Shown: positions 16,569 to 26,235, counted from the stretch's first letter. The stretch is DNA of 64,000 nt from Bacteroidota bacterium (GCA_023437225.1 JAEZGS010000004.1:1-64000), one strand, 5' to 3'. Notes: generated by a model not told the origin, from the sequence alone. A program made the numbers and translations.

Positions 16569-19500
16569 TTAGAATGCCTTCTTATCCTGATTCTTGATCG
16601 CGTCAAGCATTTCCTTCACCGCACGTTCCAACTGCTGATCCTTGCCGCTTAAAATCGATTTAAAGTCATTTGCTACCTTAATATCCGGCTCGAGCTGAAG
16701 GTTCTCAGTAGGTCTGTTTTCTTTTCCGATCGTAGCGATCATCGGTATTCCAAACACAAGCGTTGGATCGATCTGCTGCTCCCACCATACCGCAGTACCG
16801 GTGCCGGGAACCGGCATACCAATCAGTTTACCCAATCCCAGTGATTTATAAGCATATGGGAAGATGAACGCATCAGAATAATTGCTTTCACTCATCAATA
16901 CCGTAGAAGGCAATGCCCACTTATAGAAAGGCTCACTGCTTACCGGCTTTACGCCTTGTGGCGACATGCCCAGGTATTTTTTGCCCGATAGGAACGTTAC
17001 CAAATCATCGTGCAACCAACCGCCGCCATTGAACCTTGTATCAACGATCAGCGCCTGCTTCTCTGCTTCCTTACCTAGTACTTCTTCAAACACGGTACGA
17101 TAGCTTCCATCATTCATTCCCTGTACATGCACATATCCAACTTTACCGCCAGACATCTCATCCACCATCTTACGCATCATGTTCGTCCAGCGCCTGTACA
17201 ACAAGCCCTGCTCCTCTCCCTGTGATATCGGCTTGGTCGTTTCTTCCCAACGTGTCTTGGTTGCGGGATCATACAGGCTTAACAACACATTCTTGCCGGT
17301 CTTGCGATTGAGCAAGCGCGACCAGTCCATATCGTTAGTGATAGCTTCGCCATCGATCTTTTCAATAACAACATTTTGTTTGATTTTTGTTTTCGCATTG
17401 GTGAATGGACCTCCCTCAAGCACTTCCATCACTTTCACTCCTTCACCAGCATACATTTCGTCAAACAACAAACCAAGGCTCGCAGTTGCATCTGTATTTT
17501 GCTGTTGCGGTGAATATCTTCCACCTGTATGTGATGCATTCAATTCTCCAAGTAACTCACTCAACAACTCCTGGAAATCATAATTGTTATTGATATGCGG
17601 CAGGAACTTAACATATGCATCATAGTAACCTTTCCAATCGATACCATGGATCTTCGGATCATAGAACTTCTTTGCAACCTGGCGCCATGCATGTTCAAGA
17701 ATGTATGCACGCTCTTCAAATTGATTGAGATTCATTTCACCGTTTACCATTACTGGTGATGTTTTGCCGCTTTCAGCGTCAACCTTCATGATCTTGCCGT
17801 CACTAACAACAAAGATGTTCTTACCATCTTTAGAGATATCCATTCCTGCAGGACCACCATCAAGTTTCGCAAGCAGCTTTGTTTCTTTCGTTCTTGGATT
17901 TGTCAACCACAGATCGTAGCCTTTTTCCATACGCGCAAGGAAGAAAAGTTTTTCTCCATCACTGCTTAATTGATAATCCGAAATGTTACCGGAGTTGATC
18001 GTCAGGCGCATCTTCCTGTTATCAAGTGCAGTGAATTGGGGCTCCCATGACTTTGTGGGAGGTGCGATCTTTGATGCAGTGTCTTTCTTACCTGCAGTTG
18101 CAGTGCTCTTTTCTGCTTCAGCTTTTTCTTTTTCTTCTTTTTCTTTCAAAAGATTGAACTCATCTTTTGTCAACCGGTAACGATCATATGCATCCTGGTC
18201 GAAAAACATCGCATAGATATCGATCTCGGCTGCACCCTGGTATGCAAGCGACTTTTTACCATTCTTGTCGGTACCCCAGAGTAATGCCTTACCACCAAAT
18301 GCCCATTTCGGACTGCCATCAGAAAATCCGCTCTGTGTAAGGTTCCTACGCTCGCCAGAACCATCGGCTTTCATAAGCGCGATCTCATCTGTTGGCCACC
18401 TGCCTTCATTTGAAGTGAATGCGATCCATTTTCCGTCGGGCGACCAGGTATAACTCTGATCTCCATCGGCATATGAATAATTAATTCCTGGCGGAACCAA
18501 AGTGCGTGATTTCTTTGAGTCAAGGTTGTAGATCTTTACAACATTTCTTTCTTCGAGATACGCGATCTCCTTACCATCCGGAGAAAGTTCCGGTTGAAAT
18601 TCTTCTTTATCCGTTGCGATCAATGCTTCTTCTTTCAGCACCGTTGATGCATAAAAATAAGGCTCCTCTTTGCGAACGATCGACGTACGATAGATATTCC
18701 ATGAACCGTCTCGCTCGCCGGAATAGATCAGCGATTTTCCGTCTGGAGTGAACTTCACATTTCTTTCCTGCTGCGGAGTATTCGTGATCCGTTTGGTAAG
18801 TCCACCTTCAACTGATGTTACGAAGATCTCACCCCGAACAACAAATGCGATCTCCTTTCCATTAGGTGACAACTCGGTTTGTGTAACACCGGAATTTATT
18901 GGAAGGATCTTTTCGGAATTTGTGCGACCATCTGTATTCACACGCACTTCAATCTTCTTTGGAGAAGATCCTTCTTTCATTGTATATATCTCACCGTCGT
19001 AAGTAAAACACAATGTATTATCCAGTGAACGTGTAAGATTTCTTACAGGATGTTTCTTGAAAGATGTTAGTGATTGCGCTGATTTGGCATTGTCGGCAGA
19101 TACTTTATAAATGTTCTGCGTACCATCTTTCTCGCTCAGGAAGAAAAATGATTTATCATCTGCGCTCCAGATCGGCTCACGGTCTTCGCCTTCAAATTCC
19201 GAAACCTGCGCATATTCTTTCTTTGCTGCATCATACACCCATATATCTCTTGTTACAGATGATGTATGATGTTTTCTGAATGCATCTTCATAACCTTTGC
19301 GATCCTGGAAAATTACTTTGTCGCCTTTCGAATTAAACCTCGCAAACTCTGATCCTGCAGACAGATACATCACGGAACGACCGCCTGTAACCGGCACCTG
19401 GTAAAGCTTTTGGAACAACCCACGCTGCGGGAATCGTGCTGATGTGTAAATGTCGTTGCGACCGGTACTAAATAAAACAGATTTACCATCGGGTGTAAAA

Positions 19501-19841
19501 TCGCATGGATAATCATTTGCCGAATGATAAGTCAAACGTTTTGCTTCACCACCGGAAGCGGGCATTACATATACATCCATATTGCCATAGCGATCGCTTG
19601 CAAAAGCGATGTATTTGCCATCGCGGCTCCAAACTGGCATGTAATCGTGTGCCTCATGAAGCGTCAAAGCCGTAGCCTCGCCACCACTCGATGCAACCTT
19701 ATACAAATCACCTTTATAACTGAATACGATGGTCTTGCCATCGGGCGAAATAGCGGGGTAACGCAGCCATAACGCGTTAGATTGGGAATAGGACGCCAGC
19801 CCACAAGCCATCGCCACTACTACAGAGAAGATTCTTTTCAT
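16569..19841 (-). CDS. Tricorn-like S41 peptidase with beta-propeller and PDZ domains
   Basis: Large secreted or periplasmic peptidase (1090 aa from this start). MKRIFSVVVAMACGLASYSQ is a signal peptide, so the ATG at 19841 is preferred over a frame extension of 40 residues. Repeated PD40/WD40-like blades (SPDGK, SWSRDG-type motifs) occupy about residues 25-600. A charged Lys/Glu linker follows near 560-620. The PDZ region lies near 800-870 and the S41 core near 900-1060. The core contains the conserved stretch VDTRFNGGGWLHDDL and the nucleophile serine segment SESNYSDAFIFPY. The family degrades peptides; the physiological substrate is not known. It stands alone, divergent from the sugar dehydrogenase. 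Confidence 0.9.
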   Translation of the reverse strand: MKRIFSVVVAMACGLASYSQSNALWLRYPAISPDGKTIVFSYKGDLYKVASSGGEATALTLHEAHDYMPVWSRDGKYIAFASDRYGNMDVYVMPASGGEAKRLTYHSANDYPCDFTPDGKSVLFSTGRNDIYTSARFPQRGLFQKLYQVPVTGGRSVMYLSAGSEFARFNSKGDKVIFQDRKGYEDAFRKHHTSSVTRDIWVYDAAKKEYAQVSEFEGEDREPIWSADDKSFFFLSEKDGTQNIYKVSADNAKSAQSLTSFKKHPVRNLTRSLDNTLCFTYDGEIYTMKEGSSPKKIEVRVNTDGRTNSEKILPINSGVTQTELSPNGKEIAFVVRGEIFVTSVEGGLTKRITNTPQQERNVKFTPDGKSLIYSGERDGSWNIYRTSIVRKEEPYFYASTVLKEEALIATDKEEFQPELSPDGKEIAYLEERNVVKIYNLDSKKSRTLVPPGINYSYADGDQSYTWSPDGKWIAFTSNEGRWPTDEIALMKADGSGERRNLTQSGFSDGSPKWAFGGKALLWGTDKNGKKSLAYQGAAEIDIYAMFFDQDAYDRYRLTKDEFNLLKEKEEKEKAEAEKSTATAGKKDTASKIAPPTKSWEPQFTALDNRKMRLTINSGNISDYQLSSDGEKLFFLARMEKGYDLWLTNPRTKETKLLAKLDGGPAGMDISKDGKNIFVVSDGKIMKVDAESGKTSPVMVNGEMNLNQFEERAYILEHAWRQVAKKFYDPKIHGIDWKGYYDAYVKFLPHINNNYDFQELLSELLGELNASHTGGRYSPQQQNTDATASLGLLFDEMYAGEGVKVMEVLEGGPFTNAKTKIKQNVVIEKIDGEAITNDMDWSRLLNRKTGKNVLLSLYDPATKTRWEETTKPISQGEEQGLLYRRWTNMMRKMVDEMSGGKVGYVHVQGMNDGSYRTVFEEVLGKEAEKQALIVDTRFNGGGWLHDDLVTFLSGKKYLGMSPQGVKPVSSEPFYKWALPSTVLMSESNYSDAFIFPYAYKSLGLGKLIGMPVPGTGTAVWWEQQIDPTLVFGIPMIATIGKENRPTENLQLEPDIKVANDFKSILSGKDQQLERAVKEMLDAIKNQDKKAF

Positions 19842-20085
19842 TAATTGAAGAGTTTTAAAGATAACTCTCAAGTAAGGAAAACTATCCGAGAAACGGGCAA
19901 AATCTGTTATAAAAGGTTTGGAAAGTACATCATCGGGCAGTTTTCCCGGAGCGGCAACCATTCTGAAAACATCACCGTATCAATCTTTGTCCGCACGTCT
20001 TACCTCTAAAACCACTGGTTAGCCTGTCGCTCCCCCTTACGAAAACTTCCGATAGTCATTTTTATAACATTAAAAAACCAATGCT

Positions 20086-21513
20086 ATGCTTTCCAGTAAC
20101 CATTTGTCCAGGGGCCTGGCTATGCCCTTGCTGATGCGATTCAGCGTATTATCGCTTCTGTTGTTTCTATTTGTTGTCGCCTGTAAAAAGGTTGATGTTC
20201 CCAAGCCGGAACCTGGCGAACTCGGGCTGAAACTAATTGCACAGGAACTGGTTTCTCCCATTGCACTAGCCTCTCCCGATGATGGAACGCATCGACTGTT
20301 TGTCGTTGACCAGGTTGGAAAGATCTGGATCATCGATAAAGACGGTAAAATGATGCCCGATCCTTTTATCGACATCAGCAGCAAGCTGGTTACACTCAAT
20401 CCATTCTATGATGAGCGCGGACTATTGGGACTGGCCTTCCACCCATCGTACAAAACAAATGGAAAATTTTACCTGTTTTATACAGCACCACCACCTGCGG
20501 GCGGACCTGACAATGATGCCGGAAACACCGGACTTCCGAAAGTCTGGAATAATACAACTACCATTTCCGAATTCAGAGTATCGGCAAATCCAAACAAGGC
20601 AAGTATGGGCTCAGAAAAAGTAATCCTCTGGGAAGCGCATCCACAGGGCAATCATAATGGAGGAACGATAGAGTTCGGACCAGATGGCTATCTGTATATT
20701 TCGATAGGAGATGGAGGTAATAAAAATGATCTTGGTCCCGGACATGTGGAAGATTGGTACGATGCAAATGCCGGTGGTAATGGGCAGGACATCGAACACA
20801 ATTTCATGGGAAGCATACTACGCATCAATGTGGATCGGGGAAGCGCGGGTAAGGCTTATTCCATTCCCAACGACAATCCCTTTGTTGGTAAACCCGGATT
20901 GGATGAAGTATACGCTTATGGCTTCCGCAACCCTTATAGATTTTCGTTTGATATGAAAGGATCAAGAAGGTTGCTGGTAGGAGATGCAGGACAAAAATTG
21001 TGGGAGGAGATCAGTGTTGTAGAGAAAGGAAAGAATTATGGCTGGAACGTGAAGGAAGGAACTGCATGTTTTGATGCGTCGGATGAGTTGAGTGAATTAT
21101 TGAATTGTCCTACCATGGACGTCTATGGAAACAGGCTGATGGATCCTGCATTGCAGGCGCCTAATGCTGCGCATCCCGATGGTGGAAATTTTACTGTGAT
21201 CGTTGCAGGAAATGTTTACCGTGGAAACTCAATCCCGGGACTGCAGGGTAAATACATTTTTGGAAATTTCTCACCCGTTGTACCGCAACCGATGGGCGAA
21301 GTGTATATGACCAATGCTGCAGGACCGGGCCTTTGGGATTATGAAAAAATGGAATTCAAAAATTATCCAAAAGAGCATATCGGTTACTACGTGAAAGGAT
21401 TTGGCCAGGACCAGGAAGGTGAAGTGTATGTATTGGCAACAACATCACTTGGACCGTCTGGAAATACGGGTAAGGTCTTGAAAATTGTTGCAGAGAAGAA
21501 GAACAAGAAATAG
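20086..21513 (+). CDS. PQQ-dependent sugar dehydrogenase family lipoprotein (GSDH)
   Basis: Soluble glucose/sorbosone dehydrogenase-type six-bladed propeller (475 aa), expected to oxidise an aldose or related sugar with PQQ. The N-terminus has a hydrophobic segment ending in VVAC at residues 30-33, a plausible lipobox, so it is probably anchored to the envelope. Family motifs include HNGGTIEFGPDGYLYISIGDGG near 193-214, YGFRNPYRFSFD near 278-289 and GKNYGWNVKEG near 317-327. The initiation codon is uncertain: ATGs at 20122 or 20134 would give a more typical short signal peptide. No PQQ-synthesis genes are in the window. Confidence 0.87.
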   Translation: MLSSNHLSRGLAMPLLMRFSVLSLLLFLFVVACKKVDVPKPEPGELGLKLIAQELVSPIALASPDDGTHRLFVVDQVGKIWIIDKDGKMMPDPFIDISSKLVTLNPFYDERGLLGLAFHPSYKTNGKFYLFYTAPPPAGGPDNDAGNTGLPKVWNNTTTISEFRVSANPNKASMGSEKVILWEAHPQGNHNGGTIEFGPDGYLYISIGDGGNKNDLGPGHVEDWYDANAGGNGQDIEHNFMGSILRINVDRGSAGKAYSIPNDNPFVGKPGLDEVYAYGFRNPYRFSFDMKGSRRLLVGDAGQKLWEEISVVEKGKNYGWNVKEGTACFDASDELSELLNCPTMDVYGNRLMDPALQAPNAAHPDGGNFTVIVAGNVYRGNSIPGLQGKYIFGNFSPVVPQPMGEVYMTNAAGPGLWDYEKMEFKNYPKEHIGYYVKGFGQDQEGEVYVLATTSLGPSGNTGKVLKIVAEKKNKK

Positions 21514-21514
21514 T

Positions 21515-21602
21515 GTGCTAATGTGCTAGTGTGCTAGTGTGCTAATGTGCTAGTGTGCTAATATGCTAGTATGCTAGTGTGCTAGTATGCTAGTATGCTA
21601 AT
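21515..21602. repeat. Octamer tandem array (TGCTAGTG/TGCTAATG), inverted copy of TTAGCACA family
   Basis: About eleven 8-bp units start directly at the stop codon of the sugar dehydrogenase gene and run into the 3' end of the dinB-like gene. In reverse complement they read CCATTAGCATACTAGCA, the same family and edge sequence as the array at 189-270. Confidence 0.92.
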
Positions 21603-22081
21603 GGAAACGCGGATGATGTTACTAATTTTTTGATCAATACAATTTGTCCGAGGTGATAGTGTGTATGTTCGATCACCCCATTGAAATTGCGATAATAGTT
21701 CCCATATTTCGGTTCAATGAAAGGCTCCCAGATCTTATCGTCAGGGAGCTTTTCTATTAAATCGGCAAACACCTCAACGTCATCCAAACGCTGTTGTACA
21801 AAGCTGTCCCATTCTTCCTGGGATGTAATCGGAGGATGATCGAAGCTGTATTTGTCTTTTGCTGTAAGTGGTTCCCCACGCAAAACGCCAATCAGCGCAG
21901 TTACATAATAACTGGTATGGTAAACCAGCGTTGCGATCGTATTGAATGAATCAACTTGTTGCACAGCCTGCTGCCACGATAAACCATCCAAGGTATCCTT
22001 CATGTTGACCAATGTGGGGTTGCCACCGAAATAAAGGTTACGCAGGTGCTGCGCAATGTGTTGGGCGATCATACTATCCAA
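21590..22081 (-). CDS. DinB-like superfamily protein
   Basis: Four-helix DinB/YfiT-like protein (163 aa), a metal-binding superfamily that includes thiol transferases and many uncharacterised enzymes. The candidate metal histidines are in LVYHTSYY near residue 54 and in EHTHYHLGQ near 135-140. The final codons (PLAY and stop TAG) are made by the octamer tandem array, so the C-terminus has probably been rewritten by the repeat. The start overlaps the ankyrin gene stop by 8 bp, suggesting co-transcription. The biochemical role is unknown. Confidence 0.8.
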   Translation of the reverse strand: MDSMIAQHIAQHLRNLYFGGNPTLVNMKDTLDGLSWQQAVQQVDSFNTIATLVYHTSYYVTALIGVLRGEPLTAKDKYSFDHPPITSQEEWDSFVQQRLDDVEVFADLIEKLPDDKIWEPFIEPKYGNYYRNFNGVIEHTHYHLGQIVLIKKLVTSSAFPLAY

Positions 22082-22814
22082 GATATTTATTGGGAATGTT
22101 TCTTTCTTTATACTCTATACCATACGCGGCTTTGAGCAATATACTAACTACATTGGAAACGGTTTCCGACTTCCGATGCATTTGAGGCAACAACCCCATC
22201 ATGGCATAACTTATCGGATTCACTGCGGGAATGAAAGTCTCCCAGGGATATCCATCTCCCCAAATAATGCCTTTGACTGTAAGTTCCAGATCAGCGCCAT
22301 GCTCAATCAGGAACTGCAACATCTCAAAAGAATTGTTCGAGTTTTGATTGACAGTATGAAATATAGGGGTTTGTCCACCTAAGCCAATATAATCAACCGC
22401 GGCAATTGCATTCACATGGGCACCATGCGCAAGCAAAGTTTTGGCGCAAGCGACATGATTGAATTCCGCGCAAATATGCATCAATGAAACACCGGTCAGT
22501 GGTGTATATGCACAGCGTAATGTATAAGCGCGACTAACAGCAAGCGGATCATCAAGAAGTAAATCACTTAACTTGCTCGGGTCATCCAATAAAACTGATA
22601 ACAGTATCTTATCCGCAAATACCAGCCCATGATCAACAAAGGCCTTCACGCATTCTTTGAATCGTGGGCTCCGCGCGTACTCACTTGTCAGTTCATAAAA
22701 AAGCGGCCGACCATTATAAACATCATTAGGACTTACACCATTGCTGAAGCATTCAACGATTCCCTCCACGTTATGTAATTCTATTTCTTCAATGATTCGC
22801 GAATGATAGTCCAT
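22074..22814 (-). CDS. Ankyrin-repeat protein
   Basis: Cytoplasmic protein of 246 aa with ankyrin-type repeats. The clearest are SLMHICAEFNHVACAKTLLAHGAHVNA near 110-135 and TPIFHTVNQNSNNSFEMLQFLIEHGADLE near 148-178, flanked by degenerate units. There is no signal peptide. Ankyrin repeats mediate protein binding; no catalytic domain is visible and no partner is evident. The start lies 2 bp after the amidohydrolase stop, so the two genes are probably one transcription unit. Confidence 0.8.
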   Translation of the reverse strand: MDYHSRIIEEIELHNVEGIVECFSNGVSPNDVYNGRPLFYELTSEYARSPRFKECVKAFVDHGLVFADKILLSVLLDDPSKLSDLLLDDPLAVSRAYTLRCAYTPLTGVSLMHICAEFNHVACAKTLLAHGAHVNAIAAVDYIGLGGQTPIFHTVNQNSNNSFEMLQFLIEHGADLELTVKGIIWGDGYPWETFIPAVNPISYAMMGLLPQMHRKSETVSNVVSILLKAAYGIEYKERNIPNKYLG

Positions 22815-22816
22815 GT

Positions 22817-24136
22817 CTACTTTTTGTTTGCATGAACAAAAACGCGACCGTCTTTCATAACAAAATGCACATTCATGATCGCGTTGATATTTTTATCGAG
22901 GTCAATATCAACAGCAATTATATCTGCAAGATATCCGGCCTTTAGTACACCAATTCTGTTTTTTGCATTCACCTGAACGCCTGCATGTATGGTAGCGGAT
23001 CGAAGTATCTCGATGATAGACATACCGGACTCATAGTAACCGATCAACGTTCTTTTTGAGGGAACAGAAAAAGGCAGATGTGCATCGAGATAGTCATCTG
23101 AACCCGCAACGATAGTTACACCTTGTTTAACAGCCCGCATCAGCCTTGCACCAAGAAATTTTCTCTGCGCCTGAATATTCTTCGCAACGTTGGGATCGTT
23201 AGGAGCTACTATCTTCCCAATTTCACCAAACACAAGACTGTCGCCATCAGTGGGAATCAAGAACACGCCCCTTTTCGCCATTAAGGAGAGTGTGGTATCA
23301 TCTACCTGGTAACCGTGTTCAATTGCATCAACTCCCGCAATCACTGCGTTATGAATTGCCTGGTTATCCGTCGCATGTGCAGTGACCCTGATATTATAGC
23401 GATGTGCTTCGCGTACTATCGACCTCATTTCCTCGATTGTAAGAGCCGTAACATTAGGAGTATTGTTGGAAAATATTTTGATAACATCAGCACCCTGCGT
23501 AATATTTTCACGCACCGCCTGCATGGCATCATCAACGCCTTTGACAATCCGGTATTCATCGTCGATGATATGGCGATTTTTAAAAATAACTCCGGGAATC
23601 TGCCCCCCTTCTGATGAAAGGCCACGGCCAGCACATCGCATGCGTGGCCCGATGACGATGCCCTCATCGATTGCCTTGCGGAGTGCAACATCTGCAAACA
23701 TGCCGGAATTACCGAGATCCTGAACACCGGTGATTCCTGCCTCAAGGTATGCTTTGGCACGCGCAGCCCCGTATATCGCCCGATATGCATCTCCCTGAAG
23801 TGTGAGTGTTTTAACCAGGTCGAGCCCCGGAAACGGATTCTCAGGAAATAATATTTCTTTATACAGTAAGTGGGTGTGCGCATCGATCAAACCTGGCAAT
23901 ACAGTGGCATTAGACAAGTCGATCAGCTCACGGTTTGCCTTTTCATTCTCGTTCAATTGCTTGAAAGACTTAACAGAAACGATCTCTGCACCATCAACAA
24001 GAATAGCCATATCATTAGCAAATGTGCCGGTTTCGCTATTGAAAAATTTCCCGGCTTTGATGAGAAACTTTCCTCCGCTTTGTGCGCAAAGCAGTAGAGG
24101 AAAGAGAAAACAGAACAACACACTTAATTGCTTCAT
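22817..24136 (-). CDS. Secreted metal-dependent amidohydrolase
   Basis: Amidohydrolase of the imidazolonepropionase/prolidase-like group (439 aa from this start). MKQLSVLFCFLFPLLLCAQS is a signal peptide, so the ATG at 24136 is chosen although the frame extends further. Metal and catalytic residues are visible in LPGLIDAHTHLLY (HxH), VTAHATDN, DAIEHGYQVDD and VAGSDDYLD. The C-terminal NAKNRIGVLKAGYLADIIAVD block closes the composite beta domain. Substrate is unknown; relatives act on cyclic imides, peptides and xenobiotics. Confidence 0.86.
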   Translation of the reverse strand: MKQLSVLFCFLFPLLLCAQSGGKFLIKAGKFFNSETGTFANDMAILVDGAEIVSVKSFKQLNENEKANRELIDLSNATVLPGLIDAHTHLLYKEILFPENPFPGLDLVKTLTLQGDAYRAIYGAARAKAYLEAGITGVQDLGNSGMFADVALRKAIDEGIVIGPRMRCAGRGLSSEGGQIPGVIFKNRHIIDDEYRIVKGVDDAMQAVRENITQGADVIKIFSNNTPNVTALTIEEMRSIVREAHRYNIRVTAHATDNQAIHNAVIAGVDAIEHGYQVDDTTLSLMAKRGVFLIPTDGDSLVFGEIGKIVAPNDPNVAKNIQAQRKFLGARLMRAVKQGVTIVAGSDDYLDAHLPFSVPSKRTLIGYYESGMSIIEILRSATIHAGVQVNAKNRIGVLKAGYLADIIAVDIDLDKNINAIMNVHFVMKDGRVFVHANKK

Positions 24137-24137
24137 A

Positions 24138-24566
24138 TCAATTGTTTTTTTCATTGGGCCAATGAATACAGATAGCATATCCATCGGGATCCTTAAAGCT
24201 AATAGCTCTGAAAGCATAGCCGGTTATTGATGGCGCGTCAACGTCAATATCTTTGCTGAGGAGATATCGATAAGCCGAATCAATGTCGCGGCTTCCAAAA
24301 TATAATATAACATCCTGGTGTACATTGTATCGATCGACATCCGGTTCCTGCGGGCGATTCTCCTTCTCATAAAGAGTGTTAAGCATTAAACTGATTCCGT
24401 TGTATTCTAACAGGACCCAGTCCGCATCATCATCCTCAGAAGAAGCCGACACCACCTTGAATTGCAGGATATCTCGATAGAACTGTAGGGACCTGGCCAT
24501 ATCAAAGACCTGCAACAAAGGGCAGAAGCCTTCGAGCGAAAGTTGCGGTGCCTGGTTGTTTTGCAT
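24138..24566 (-). CDS. VOC-family (glyoxalase/bleomycin-resistance fold) protein
   Basis: Small protein (142 aa) with the vicinal-oxygen-chelate fold. It has CPLLQVFDMARSLQFYRDILQF at the N-terminus and FRAISFKDPDGYAICIHWP at the C-terminus, the two beta-alpha-beta modules of the superfamily. Possible metal ligands are limited, so it may be a binding protein rather than an enzyme. It stops one base before the amidohydrolase start and may be co-transcribed with it. Function is undefined. Confidence 0.8.
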   Translation of the reverse strand: MQNNQAPQLSLEGFCPLLQVFDMARSLQFYRDILQFKVVSASSEDDDADWVLLEYNGISLMLNTLYEKENRPQEPDVDRYNVHQDVILYFGSRDIDSAYRYLLSKDIDVDAPSITGYAFRAISFKDPDGYAICIHWPNEKNN

Positions 24567-24822
24567 ATTTCATCACTGCAAGATGGAGGCAGTGAACAAC
24601 AAGGTATTTATTCTGAAAGGAAGATGCAAGTGAGATAAAAGCAAACTATTTGTTCGACGACTTTTGTTTCAAGCGGTTTCTATTAAACGTAGAATGCTGT
24701 ACCATCATTTCGAGCCCGCGACCCGCAGCAGGGTCCACATACAGGTAACAAAAGGCAAAGTCGTAGTCGTTTATCTCAGAAATTTAATACCGTCGCACCG
24801 AAAAAATAAATATCAATATCTT
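24567..24822. other. Intergenic region with no convincing gene
   Basis: This is the greater part of a 310-base gap between the divergent VOC and DUF2975 genes. A - strand frame of 45 codons without a start codon is open from 24783 to 24646; it contains YLYVDPAAGRGLEMMVQHST but matches nothing I recognise. No hairpin or repeat array was seen. The last part of the gap holds the promoter entered separately. Confidence 0.5.
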
Positions 24823-24857
24823 TTTATTGTTTTTCAATAAATATTTCTCGATATTTG
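24823..24857 (+). promoter_or_regulatory. Promoter with overlapping dyad, DUF2975-XRE operon
   Basis: TTTATTG at 24823-24829 and CAATAAA at 24835-24841 form a perfect 7-bp inverted repeat around TTTTT. The TTG of the left arm (24827-24829) can serve as a -33 element, 20 bp before GATATTTG at 24850-24857, a 5-of-6 match to the Bacteroidota TAnnTTTG box. The ATG is at 24877. The dyad overlaps the -33 box, which would suit repression by the XRE protein of the same operon; this is inference. Confidence 0.5.
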
Positions 24858-24876
24858 ATTTATAAACGCAAAACGC

Positions 24877-25407
24877 ATGAAAACCAAAACTGAAAAGATA
24901 CTGATGGCAATGACTTTCCTCGCCTATCTTGCTATCATAGGATTTTCCATTGAATGTGGCGGCCAGATCGTATCGTTGATCATCACGCTCAATAACCCTG
25001 ACTTATCCAGGAAACTATATTATGTAAATGAAGGCTTCCTGGCATTGAAGGACCACGGTTTATGGTACTATATCCTCGCGATGTCTTTGGTAATTTCCAT
25101 CTCCGCATTACAGATATACGTATGGTATTGTGTTATCCAGTTGCTTTCAAAACTCAACTTAAGAAATCCGTTTTCTATGGAAGTTGCAAATAACCTCAAG
25201 GATATTAGCTATGGATTACTGAGCATATGGCTGGTAAGTGTAGTGGGAAAGATCTACATTGAATGGACAGCAAAAGCCACCGGTGAAACCCAGACAGGAA
25301 TTGGTGTTGCTGACGAATTCTTTTTCATCGCCGGTATTGTGTATATCATCGCACAAGTATTCAAGCGCGGAATTGAAATACAGGAAGAAAATCAATTAAC
25401 AGTATAA
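24877..25407 (+). CDS. DUF2975 membrane protein
   Basis: Integral membrane protein (176 aa) with four predicted helices at about 10-30, 65-88, 105-130 and 145-165. The layout and the NLKDISYGLLSIWLVSVVGK region match the DUF2975 family. Such genes are very often followed by a YozG-type XRE regulator, as here 2 bp downstream. The function of the pair is not established; it is often discussed as a membrane sensor plus regulator. Confidence 0.82.
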   Translation: MKTKTEKILMAMTFLAYLAIIGFSIECGGQIVSLIITLNNPDLSRKLYYVNEGFLALKDHGLWYYILAMSLVISISALQIYVWYCVIQLLSKLNLRNPFSMEVANNLKDISYGLLSIWLVSVVGKIYIEWTAKATGETQTGIGVADEFFFIAGIVYIIAQVFKRGIEIQEENQLTV

Positions 25408-25408
25408 C

Positions 25409-25630
25409 ATGGCAATAATCGTGAATCTGGATGTTATGCTTGCGCGCAGGAAAATGCAATTGCAGGAGCTGGCCGAGAAAGTGGACATCACCATGGCGAA
25501 TCTCTCCATATTAAAAACCGGCAAAGCAAAGGCAGTGCGCTTCAGCACGCTTGATGCGATATGCAATGCTCTGGACTGCCAGCCCGGTGATATTCTTGAA
25601 TTCGTTCATGAGAAAGCAAAACGTAAATGA
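25409..25630 (+). CDS. XRE-family (YozG-like) transcriptional regulator
   Basis: Minimal helix-turn-helix protein of 73 aa. The HTH covers about residues 12-60, with MQLQELAEKVDITMANLSIL and the family-typical end TLDAICNALDCQPGDILEF. It has no other domain. It overlaps the downstream acetyltransferase by 4 bp (ATGA) and follows DUF2975 by 2 bp, so the three genes form an operon. The dyad at 24823-24841 is a candidate binding site. Confidence 0.88.
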   Translation: MAIIVNLDVMLARRKMQLQELAEKVDITMANLSILKTGKAKAVRFSTLDAICNALDCQPGDILEFVHEKAKRK

Positions 25631-26187
25631 ACATACGCAAGGCACGAATAGAAGATGCAGTTTCCGTAACACAATGCATTCTTGTAGCAATGCAAGATCT
25701 GTTGTTTAAATTCATTGGGGACGATGATGCGCATAAAGTGCACGACTTAATGTTGCACTTTGTTATGCAGAAGAATAACCAGTATTCCTTTGCCAATTGC
25801 TTTGTAGCTGAACTGGATCAACAGGTTGTAGGTGCAGTCAACATCTATGATGGAGCGCGACTAAAAGAATTAAGTGATCCCTTTATTCAATACATCCGTG
25901 AAAAATACAATCCACAATTCAATCCTGAACCCGAAACTCAGGCTGGTGAGTTCTATATCGATACACTCGGCGTCCTTCCTTTGTTCCAGGGCAAAGGAAT
26001 CGGAACGCAGCTATTGCAATATGTTATCGTCGAGTATGTACAAAATGAACATCACACACTTGGTCTGCTTGTTGACACCAACAATGATTCTGCAAAGAGA
26101 TTGTACACAAGGCTCGGCTTACAAGTTGTAGCGCAGCGCAGTTTCATGGGCAAACTAATGGAGCACATGCAGATTAAACCATATTGA
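25627..26187 (+). CDS. GNAT-family N-acetyltransferase
   Basis: GCN5-related acetyltransferase (186 aa). The acetyl-CoA motif A is visible in FYIDTLGVLPLFQGKGIGTQLLQYV near 113-137, with the LGLLVDTNNDSAKRLYTRLGLQVV motif B region near 147-170. It begins inside the stop of the XRE gene and is therefore translationally coupled to it. The acceptor substrate cannot be inferred. Confidence 0.85.
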   Translation: MNIRKARIEDAVSVTQCILVAMQDLLFKFIGDDDAHKVHDLMLHFVMQKNNQYSFANCFVAELDQQVVGAVNIYDGARLKELSDPFIQYIREKYNPQFNPEPETQAGEFYIDTLGVLPLFQGKGIGTQLLQYVIVEYVQNEHHTLGLLVDTNNDSAKRLYTRLGLQVVAQRSFMGKLMEHMQIKPY

Positions 26188-26235
26188 CTTGTTCATAGCG
26201 ACAGAAGCACGTTTCATGAGTTGGAGCAGTGTTTC

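Noticed and set aside
19842..20085. Possible small gene or regulatory RNA between the tricorn-like and sugar dehydrogenase genes
   Set aside because: The 244-bp divergent region shows no coding frame, stable hairpin or array.
24646..24783. Open 45-codon - strand frame
   Set aside because: No start codon before an internal Met pair and no recognisable family; kept only as a note in the gap entry.
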